Source: Pteria penguin
Taxonomy: Eukaryota; Mollusca; Bivalvia; Pterioida; Pteriidae
Assembly (NCBI GenBank): GCA_035048485.1
Contig: CM068589.1
Location: forward strand, 5,132,229 to 5,196,228
Length of the DNA stretch: 64,000 nt
Reading direction: 5' to 3'
The notes under the pieces were generated by a model. The model saw only the letters and a program-made list of their open reading frames with translations, was not told where the DNA came from and searched no databases. Both the position numbers and the translations under genes were made by a program. Below are positions 23,001 to 35,000 of this stretch, piece by piece; positions within the stretch are counted from its first letter, which is position 1, and every line of letters begins with the position of its first letter.

Positions 23001-26000
23001 TCAGTTGTCTTACATTATATAAGTCAGTTTAACTATATACAGCATGAACTGTGTGAGTTGTCCTACATTATATAAGTCAGTTTAACTATATACACCATGA
23101 ACTGTGTCAGTTGTCTTACATTATATAAGTCAGTTTAACTATATACACCATGAACTGTGTGAGTTGTCCTACATTATATAAGTCAGTTTAACTATATACA
23201 CCATGAACTGTGTCAGTTGTCTTACATTATATAAGTCAGTTTAACTATATACACCATGAACTGTGTCAGTTGTCCTACATTATATAAGTCAGTTTAACTA
23301 TATACACCATTAACTGTGTGAGTTGTCCTACATTATATAAGTCAGTTTCACTATATACGCCATGAACTGTGTCAGTTGTCTTACATTTTATAAGTCAGTT
23401 TAACTATATACACCATGAACTGTGTTACCTTTCTTACATTATTTTGATAAGCTGAAGCATATACACCATGAACTGGGTCAGGTCTCTTACGTTATATTAA
23501 TAATCTGAAGGATATACACCATGAACTGTGTTACCTTTCTTACATTATTTTGATAAGCTGAAGCATATACACCATGAACTGGGTCAGGTCTCTTACGTTA
23601 TATTAATAATCTGAAATATATACACCATGCACTGTATCAGGTGTGTTACATTATATTGATAAGCTGAAGCATATACACCATGAACTGGGTCAGGTGTCTT
23701 ACATTATATTGATAAGCTGAAGTATATACACTATGATCTGGGTCAGGTGTCTTACATTATATTGATAAGCTGATGTATATACACCATGAACTGGGTCAGG
23801 TGTCTTACATTATATAAATCAGCTTAACTATATACACCATGAACTGTGTCAGTTGTCTTACATTATATAAGTCAGTTTAACTATATACACCATGAACTAT
23901 GTCAGTTGTCTTACATTATATAAGTCAGCTTAACTAAATATATCATGAACAGAGTTAGTTGTCTTACATTATATAAGTCAGTTTAACTATATACACCATG
24001 ACGTGGGTGAGTTCTTACATTATATAAATCGACTTAAGTATATACAGCATGAACTGTGTCAGTTGTCTTATATCATATATAGCAGCTTCACTATATACAC
24101 CATGAACTGTGTCAGTTGTCTTACATTATATATATCAGCTTAAACATTTACACCATGAACTGTGTCATTTGTCTTACATCATATAAATCAGCTTAACTAT
24201 TTACACCATGAACTATGTCAGTTGTCTTACGTTATATAAATCAACTTAACTATATACACCATGAACTGTGTCAGTTGCCTTACATCATATAAATCAGCTT
24301 CACTATATACACCATGAACTGTGTCAGTTGTCTTACATTATATAAGTCAGTTTAACTATATACACCATGAACTGTGTGAGTTGTCCAACATTATATAAGT
24401 CAGTTTAACTATATACACCATGAACTGTGTGAGTTGTCCAACATTATATAAGTCAGTTTACCTATATACACCATGAATTGTGTCAGTTGTCTTACATTAT
24501 ATAAGTCAGTTTAACTATATACACCATGAACTGTGTCAGTTGTCTTACATTATATAAGTCAGTTTAACTATATACACCATGAACTGTGTCAGTTGTCTTA
24601 CATTATATAAGTCAGTTTAACTATATACACCATGAACTGAGTCAGTTGACTTACATTATATAAACGATCTTAACTATATACACCATGAACTGGGTCAGGT
24701 GTCTTACATTATATTGATAAGCTGAAGTATATACACCATGAACTGGGTCAGGTGTCTTACATTATATTGATAAGCTGAAGTATATACACCATGAACTGGG
24801 TCAGGTGTCTTACATTATATTGATAAGCTGAAGTATATACACCAAGATCCTTGCTGTGTGTCGTGTATTTTAACACTGCACAAATAAAAGGAAAGAGGAT
24901 CAATGTTGTATAAAAATAAAAAAGTGAATCATATTCATAGAGGGATTCTATGCCATAAATTATTATCTTACAATTTTTGCATTGTTCCTTTGCCTCATGT
25001 GACCTTGATGTAATTTTCTTTGCACTGGCATCTGGTACGTGGTTTGGATCTTCTATCACATCTACATGAGAATAAATCAAATGTTATATGTATCAATGAG
25101 TGGTTGATAGACTATTGAAAACAATAAACAATGACAAAATCCAGTATGTTGTATTGTGCTACTTCTACTAGAAAGCTTTGTGTTAGCACAATAGTAGTAG
25201 GAATAGTAGTAGTGGTTATTTTACAATAATGAGGAATAATATTATATCAATCATTACGATTGCAATCATAGTCACTTTCATTTTTATTATAAGTAGTGTA
25301 AGTTAAGTTGTCAGAAGTAGTAGTAATAATAGTAGTGTTAATATTAGTAGAAGTAGTAGTAGAAGGACTTGTACAGTAGTTGTAGTGAAGGTAGTAGTAG
25401 CTAGTAGTGGTACATGTAGTAGTATTAGTAGGAGTAGTAGTAGTAGTAGTAGTGTAAATGTTAGTAGAAGAAGTAATAGAAGTAGTAGTAGTAATAATAG
25501 GAGTTAGAAGTAATAGTACTAAGAAATTTGATTTACCAAGCATGTCTTATTAGCATGAATAATAGTATAAGTGATATGAGTAATAGAAGTAGTAGTAGTA
25601 GTAGTAGTATTAGAAATAAAGCAGCAGCAGTAGTAGTAGAAGTATTAGTAGTAGCAATAGTAGTAGTAGTATAAGTAGTAGCAGTAGTAGTAATAGTAGT
25701 AGTAGTAGTAGTAGTAGTAGTAGAAGCAGTAGTAGTAGTAATAATAATAATATTAGTAGAAGTTATATTGAGGATAGTAGTTGTAGTTATAGTTGTTTCA
25801 GAAGAAGTAATATTAGAGTAGTTATAGTGAAGGTATTAGTGGTAGTAGTGTTACATTAATTTTTACTTTAGTGTTACGTACAGTAGTAGTAGTAGTAGTA
25901 GTAGTAGTAGTTGTAGTAGTAGTAGTAGTAGCAATAGGAGTAGCAGCAGTTGAGTATTATTATTGTAATTAATTATTATATTATTGTTATAATTTTGATT

Positions 26001-29000
26001 ATTATTATCAGTTTATTATATGTAGTAGTAGTTGTTGTTAGAGGAAGTAGCATTAGTGAGTAGCGAAAGTATTAGTAATATCAGTAGAAACAGTTGATTC
26101 TATCATAGAATAAAGAGATAAAATAAGAAGATAGAGGAAACTTCTCAGACCCTGACATCTGGCTTTACATCAGAAAGGAAATAACACAACAGTGTATATA
26201 CAAGTAGGAAGTAGTACTTACAACTTGTTTTGACTTCATAACGTTTCCCTTGATATCCCGTGGGTTTCTCCTCGTCCTGCGATTTCTTTGAGCAATCACA
26301 CATCTGGCATGCCAAACATGTCGGCCCTGTAATACGAGAAGCTCCTATATTCAAGTTACAAGTTACCTAAATGTAATTAAGGTAAAGACGCAATCAATTA
26401 CAACTGATAGGTACAAGATTAAGGTATTATCACCCCCTCTAGCAAATGTAAGACGTATCAGTTATCCCAGATTTACAGTATCTTCTAATTACCTCGTGAA
26501 GTACTATGTAACAAAGTATATATACTGAAGAAACCAAAATGTGTAAATATGTGCAGACATTGACCGCTAAAGCTGAAGAAATGGGCGCTAGGTCGTTCCC
26601 ATCCGCACTCACCAGCAGGTACCCAACATAAAACAGTATTCAATAGTCCTAATCAATTTAAATTAATTATAGGTAGACAAGAATTTTCTTCATGAACTAT
26701 GAATGACACGACCTGTGTTGGAAACTACAGGAAATAATCAATCGTTAGTTAAAAAAAAGATGATAGCAGTCCAGAGTGGTGAGCTAGAGAAAACAAACAA
26801 CTAGTATTATAAAACAAATCCACAAAATGTTATAGCATGTGTACACTTACTTGTGCATCTTTTACACATGTCGGAACAGAACAGATGAACAATGAGTAGA
26901 ACGAGGACGGCGACAGCGATGATGAGTAGGATGACATCAATGACAGTGACGCCTCGGAGAGACAGGAATGGGTCTGAGGATGTCTCACAAGAACCGGCAT
27001 CTGTAGCAATAAATACATTCAAGAAATATGCTTTAACAGTGGTAGGGTGAGTTTTAAATGAAACAGAGAACACATAACTCCCTGTGGGCCAAAGGGATTT
27101 GCAGACCATATATTTAGACTAAAGAATGAATGAGAAAAAAGCCATGTAAGCCATGTCTTGCAATATGTAGACAATAAAATAGAGGATACAAATGCATACC
27201 TGTATGCGATAAAAATAATTTCCACAAAGGGGATAGAAAAAAGTGAAAGCATGCATGACCCCACGTAAACCATAAAATAAAGGAAATGTATGCCTTGTCG
27301 TAGTCTATATAATAACAGATAATATGTATCGTTCCCTATAGACTATAATGAATAGAGGACATAATATCTTATTGTAAGCTATAAATAAATGAAAACATAA
27401 TGTCTTACTTTAAGCTATAAACAAATGAAGACATAATGTCTTACTGTAAACTATAAATAAATGAGGATATAATGTCTTACTGTAAACTATAAATAAATGA
27501 AGACATAATGTCTTACTATAATCTATAAATAAATGACGACATAATGTTTCCCTGTAAGCTATAAAAACATGAGGACATGATGTCTCCTTGTAAGCTGTAA
27601 ATAAATTAATAAATAAATAATACTATTAAATAAATTAAGACATTGTTATTACTGTAAGCTATAAATAAATGGAGACATAATGTCTGACTGTAAGCTATAA
27701 ATAAATGACGACATAAAGTTTCTCTGTAAGCTATAAGTAAATGAAGACATAAAGTCTATCTGTAAGCTATAAATAAATAAGGACATAATGTCTCCTAGTA
27801 AGCTATAATAATGAGGACATAAAGTCTATCTGTAAGCTATAATTCAAACTATAAATAAATAACCTTATAATGTCTAATTCTAAGCTATAAATAAATGAGG
27901 ACATAATACCTCCCTGTAAGCTATAAATAAATGAGGACATAATATCTCCCTGTAAGCTATAAATAAATGAGGACATAATATCTCCCTGCAAGCTATAAAT
28001 AAATGAGGACATAATATCTCCCTGTAAGCTATAAATAAATGTGGAGCTATACAATACATGAATATCAATAATATACTAGGACATATAGCACATTACAAAA
28101 ATATTTGATTGTAGTGCAATTACGATTCCGACTTAGGACGGTCATTTAATTTGACAAAAGCCAAACTAATGGTGTGGTTAACCGGTTTACCACTCACCGT
28201 AACAGCAAAACAATATGCATCCTGTCAACTTCATACCAATGAGGACATACATTCTCCTTGTAAGCTATGTATATGCATGAGGACATAATGTCCCCCTGTA
28301 GCTATAGGTTGTGACATAATGTCCCCCTGTAGCTAGAGGTTGTGATATTATGTTCCCCCATAGCTAGAGGTTGTGACATAATGTCCCCCTGTAGCTATAG
28401 GTTGTGACAGAATGTCCCCCTGTAGCGATAGGTTGTCGCATAATGTCCCGCTGTAGCTATAGGTTGTCGCATAATGTCCCGCTGTAGCTATAGGTTGTGA
28501 CATAATGTCCCGCTGTAGCTATAGGTTGTGATATAATGTCCTCGTGTAGCTATAGGTTGTGACATAATGTCCCCATGTAGCTATAGGTTGTGACATAATG
28601 TCCCCCTGTAGCTATAGGTTGTCGCATAATGTCCCGCTGTAGCTATAGGTTGTGACATAATGTCCCGCTGTAGCTATAGGTTGTGATATAATGTCCTCGT
28701 GTAGCTATAGGTTGTGACATAATGTCCCCATGTAGCTATAGGTTGTGACATAATGTCCCCCTGTAGCTATAGGTTGTCGCATAATGTCCCCCTGTAGCTA
28801 TAGGTTGTGATATAATGTTCCCCTGTAGCTATAGGTTGTCGCATAATGTCCCCCTGTAGCTATAGGTTGTGACATAATGTCCCCGTGTAGCTATAGGCTG
28901 TGATATAATGTCCCCATGTAGCTATAGGTTGTGACATAATGTCCCCCTGTAGCTATAAGTTGTGACATAATGTCCCCCTGTCGCTATAGGTTGTGACATA

Positions 29001-32000
29001 ATGTCCCCCTGTAGCTATAGGTTGCGATAATGTCCCCCTGTAGCTATAGGTTGTGACATAATGTCCCCCTGTCGCTATAGGTTGTGACATAATGTCCCCC
29101 TGTAGCTATAGGTTGTGATAATGTCCCCCTGTTGCTATAGGTTGTCGCATAATGTCCCCCTGTAGCTATAGGTTGTGAGATAAACTGGGTACCATGAAAG
29201 AACAAAGAAACAGTACGACGCTCTGTAATTAGTATAGTAAACTTTATGACTAAACATTTGATGTGTTTTGATGAAGTCTGCTAACTCTTGTATAATTTGC
29301 ATTAATAGAATTTGCATATGCATCATATTACAAAAACATGACATGTTGCAAATTTGCTCTGTTCTTGGTTTGTTGTGGTTGATTTTAGCATTACTTACTT
29401 AAAAACTTGAGCTTCATGTCTGCTTTGGTATTGCCGATTACACAAGACCACTTCGTACTGTCACGTAAGAAATCAACATTCCTCAAGGTCAGCATTGCTT
29501 TCTCGCCATTGAAGGTCACATTGTACCGAGGGTCACTGGGAGCAGTACAGGTCATGCCTTGACAGACTGTGACCTTTGTAGAACCATCGTCTCTTTCTAT
29601 CGACAGACTGTTCGAGCCGATTTCAGTGGTGGAAGAAGTACACACTATTTGTATGGTGGATCCTTGACATTTCACATTGTCGTCTATAACCTCTATCATT
29701 AGACCTAAACGAAACAGTGTGGAATAAAAAGTAAATGCAAACTTGTCAACTATTTTATAAATTATAATCAATAAAAATCCCTATTCGACTTCCGGAAGGA
29801 AGCGCCAATGGTTATAATGATAAGAAGAACACTCTGTCACGATTTTTGTACTACTTAGCATTTATCCAGTCACAAATCGATTGACAATTAACAGCTATGT
29901 GAAATCCAAGATCATGCTATAAATGCTTCAGCGTATAAAATCATGATCATGGATTTCACATAGCTGTTTTGTAATCGTATTGAAACTTGATAAAGGCCAA
30001 ATAGCCCAAACTTGATAAAGGCCAAATAGCCCAAACTTAATAAAGGCCAAGTAGCCCAAACTTGATAAAGGCCAAGTAGCCCAAACTTGATAAATGCCAA
30101 GTAGCCCAAACTTGATTAAGGCCAAGAAGCCCAAACTTGATAAGGCAAAATAGCCCAAACATGATAAAGGCGAAGTAGCCCAAACTTGATAAAGGCCAAG
30201 TAGCCCAAACTTGATAAGGCAAAATAGCCCAAACATGATAAAGGCGAAGTAGCCCAAACTTGATAAAGGCCAAGTAGTCCAAACTTGATAAAGGCGAAAA
30301 AGCCCAAACTTGATAAAGACCAAGTAGCCCAAACTTGATAAAGGTCCAAGTAGTCCAAAATTTAGAGTGTACTTTTTATCAGTATTATTATCAATAAATT
30401 ATCAATAAATAATATAAGGATGTAATAAGGGTGTATCGGCGGCATGTTATAGCGGGTTTCTGCGCCGATAATAACTCACATAACTAAGGAAACTCTCTCA
30501 CACATAGCTCTTAAATATAAATTTTGATTCACTCTGTCAGGTACTTCGCTTCATACCATTATCATAAGTCGGTCTATAAAAATTTTGGACTTCAACAGTT
30601 TCGGCTTCAACATCCCTGATGAGACATACATTTGTGAGAGACCGTGTAGTTCCCTGGAGAAAATGCTCAGTTCGTAACCCCCCCCCCCCCTAAATATAAT
30701 AATAAATAAATAAAATAAATACTACTACTAATAATAATAATAAAAATAATGATATATTAATAAATCCCAGGTTCGATTCGCGCCCAGTACCACCGGTGTT
30801 CTACCTTTAGAATGATTTATAATCAATGTAATCAAACAAAATTATATTCTACCAAAAGAAGTAAAGAAACACAAACACTCTATATATGCAAATTTTGGCC
30901 TCACGAACTTTATCAAGCAATTTAAGAGATGACTAATACAAAGCTATGTACAATCCATGTTTACGTTTTAAAGATACATAAGCATCTAAACTTTGATAAA
31001 CGATGACGTTATAACGTCATTATTACGCGCGTAATAATGACGATAAAATTTGCAATATAGAGTGTTTGTGTTCCTTTACTTTTTATGTACCGGACTTCCC
31101 TTTGGAGGACTTCTTCGAATCTTTACTTTACCAAGTTACTATCACTCCCTAACCTATCACCACTGTAACCTATCATCACTGTAACCTACCATCACTGTAA
31201 CCTATCAATGCTACAAACTACCATCACCGTAACCTACCATCACTGTAACCTACCATCATTGTTACCTATCATCACTGTAAACTATCACCACTGTAACCTA
31301 TCATCACTACAAACTACCATCACTGTAACCTACCATCACTGTAACCCACCATCACTGTAACCTACTACCACTGTAATCCACCATCACTGTAACCTACGAT
31401 CACTGTAACCCACCATCACTGTAACCTATCATCACTGTAACCCACCATCACTGTAAACTATCATCACTGTAACCTATCACCACTGTAACCTACCATTGTT
31501 GTAACCTAACATCAATGTAACCTACCATTGTTGTAACCTAACATCAATGTAACCTACCATTGTTGTAGCCTAACATCAATGTAACCTACCATCACTGTAA
31601 CCTATCATCACTGTAACCTACCATCACTGTAACCTATCATCACTGTAACATACCATCACTGTAACCTACCATCACTGTAACCTATCATCACTGTAACCTA
31701 CCATCACTGTAACCTACCACCACTGTAACCTATCATCACTGTAACCTACCATCACTGTAACCTATCATCACTGTAACCTACCATCACTGTAACCTATCAT
31801 CACTGTAACCTATCACCACTGTAACTTACCATCACTGTAACCTATCACCACTGTAACCTATCATCACTGTAACCTATCATCACTGTAACCTACCATCACT
31901 GTAACCTACCATCATTGTTACCTATCATCACTGTAAACTATCACCACTGTAACCTATCATCACTACAAACTACCACCACTGTAACCTACCATCACTGTAA

Positions 32001-35000
32001 CCCACCATCACTGTAACCTACTACCACTGTAATCCACCATCACTGTAACCTACGATCACTGTAACCCACCATCACTGTAACCTATCATCACTGTAACCCA
32101 CCATCACTGTAACCTATCATCACTGTAACCTATCACCATTGTAACCTACCATTGTTGTAACCTAACATCAATGTAACCTACCATTGTTGTAACCTAACAT
32201 CAATGTAACCTACCATTGCTGTAACCTAACATCAATGTAACCTACCATCACTGTAACCTATCACCACTGTAACCTAGCATCACTGTAACCTATCATCACT
32301 GTAACATACCACCACTGTAACCTACCATCACTGTTACCTATCACCACTGTAACCTACCATCACTGTAACTTATCACCACTGTAACCTATCACCACTGTAA
32401 CCTACCATCAATGTAACCTATCATCACTGTAACCTATCACCACTGTAACCTACCATCACTGTAACCTATCACCACTGTAACCTACCATCAATGTAACCTA
32501 TCATCACTGTAACCTATCACCACTGTAACCTTCCATCAATGTAACCTATCATCACTGTGACCTACTATCACTGTAACCTATCACCACTGTAACCTACCAT
32601 CAATGTAACCTATCATCACTGTAACCTATCACCACTGTAACCTATCATGACTGTAACCTATCACCACTGTAACCTACCATAAATGTAACCTACCATCACT
32701 GTAACCTATCACCACTGTAACCTACCATCAATGTAACCTACCATCACTGTAACATACCACCACTGTAACCTACCATCACTGTAACCTATCACCACTGTAA
32801 CCTATCATCACTGTAACCTACCATCACTGTAACCTACCATCACTGTAACCTATCACCACTGTAACCTATCATGACTGTAACCTCTCATGACTGTAACCTA
32901 CCATCACTGTAACCTACCATCTCTGTAACCTATCATCTCTGTAGCCTACCATCATTGTAACCTACCACCACTGTAACCTATCATCACTGTAACCTACCAT
33001 CACTGTAACCTACCACCACTGTAACCTATCATAACTGTAACCTACCATCACTGTAACCTTTTACCATCACTATGACCGTTCACCACTGTAACTCATTACC
33101 ACTGTAACCTGTCATCTCTTCCGCCCAAAACTCAATTTCCAAACGGGTGATTAGGAAAGTTTATCAAATAATCGCCGGTAATTGGTGATTTTCTCTAGAA
33201 ACTAGAGTTTTAAGCAATGAGAAATTGGGATTTCATCAGTGGGTTTGGCGTTTTAGGACTGCTCCTTATAAATTCCACTGTTCCGAGTTTCTAAAAAAAA
33301 ATAGTTTGAGCCATTAAATATGTCAATTACACTTCATAAAATGTGTAGCTCTCTTTCGGATATACATTTACTTAAGGTAGGTCCTTCCTCAAGGAAGTTT
33401 CTGGTTTAGCACCACTTTTGTTACCATCTAGGTAATTATAATATAAAATGAAATATGTATGAATCAAACTAATAGAACAAAACAAAAGAATTACAACCAA
33501 ATTGTTTATTATTTTCCGTTTAATTGCAATTTTTTTATGTTACACCACGATTACTGCACTTAGGCTATGTGGTGACGACATCTGCTTGATACTTTGCAAA
33601 ACAATTAATATCTTTGCAACGGACGAATGGGAAACAATGAGGGTTGTCTACGTGCCACGTGTGACATTGGGTTTTCCTGTCTCGTGTTGACCGACGAATC
33701 ACTGGCAAGAGGTCGAACCCGGGACCTCGTTGTCACCAGTCAAGTACCTAAACGACTTCTCATACCATGTATATACCATTAACTATGTCATTGCGATGTA
33801 TGAATAAGATCTATATCAGTAAATGCCTCGTCCTCTGATCCCGCTCATTAACATTTAATGATAAAGCGGAGTTTTATTTCTTTTGAGTGATCTTTCCCAT
33901 AAAACGCACTTAATTTAATTCTTCGTTCCCCGTGCGTCACCACTTTCTCACGCACATATACTCAGTTGTAAAGTAGTATATAATCAACGAACTATCGACG
34001 TATGGGCCGTCAACCGAATTTTCTGAAATATGTAGGAGGATTTGACTCGCTCACCTTTCTTAATTTATCAAGTAGTTTTAAAGCTCAAGTTTTTGTTATT
34101 GTTTCTGGGGGAGGGGATTATTCTTCTTCTTCGTTGTTTTTTTTTTTTTTTTTTTTTTTTGGGGGGGGGGGGGTGTTCTCTTCTTCTTCTTTTTTTTTCT
34201 TGTTTTCTGTTTTGTGTTGCAACTTTTTTTTTAGTTTTTAGTTTTTCCCCCAAAGGAAAGGGTCTCCTTAAAATGTCCAGAGTGTTGGGTTGCTCGCTGG
34301 ATTGGTTTTTACGCCGTTTTCAACAAATTTTCATTTACATTGCGACATGACAATAGAAAATTCTGAAAAGAAGAGGAGGAAGAATCGGGTATGAGGAGGG
34401 GCAATTCATCATTCCTATCTATAGATTTGTTGTTTACAGCCTAAATAGCAATGTCCCATAGTGTCATATCACATCCCTGTCGTCGGTTTAATTCCGACTA
34501 CATTGAATAGAGGAAGATTTCATCATGCCTAACATTTCCTAATCATGCATATGTATATATGTAAAATCAGGTGTGTTGCCAGTACATACAAGAAATGTAG
34601 ATCTACCTATAACAGAATGTCCTCTCTCTCTCTCTCTCTCTCTCAAACATGACGAAACATAAAGCTATGCATATAACCTTAGTTGTTTGCAACCACTTAA
34701 AACCACCAAGTTATTTAACTGAAAACTACTTTAAATGCTTAGTCGATGTGACATGCTCGGAAACGTGACACTGGATAGCGTCGATACATATTACATAATA
34801 GGGCAGTTTATGCATATAGAATGTGGAATGTTGTTACCAAAGTCCAGAACAGCATAGTGAATGTAAAACGAAAGCAGAAATTTACATGGACATTCCTATT
34901 TAATTTATTTTCATGAACTGTGATGATAGATTTTATTTATTCATTTCCCAAAAATCATCTGTTCTTAGATCGTAGTAATAAGAAACATTATAAAAGTGTA

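Noticed and set aside
24972..25061. Possible ITIM at TSYVIEDP in the Ig protein tail
   Set aside because: The residue three after Tyr is Glu, not Ile/Val/Leu, so it does not fit the consensus.
25247..25543. 98-codon Thr-rich ORF
   Set aside because: Made by the (TAG)n repeat read on the opposite strand.
29912..30358. Several minus-strand ORFs rich in GLYQVWA-type repeats
   Set aside because: Product of the 25-bp minisatellite lacking stops in every frame.
31140..33115. Direct-repeat array that could be taken for CRISPR
   Set aside because: Units are contiguous 16-mers without unique spacers, and the genome is eukaryotic. The same applies to the other tandem arrays.
33502..33690. 62-codon ORF with a hydrophobic start
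   Set aside because: No family features, no splice partner, and it overlaps a B-box-like repeat remnant.
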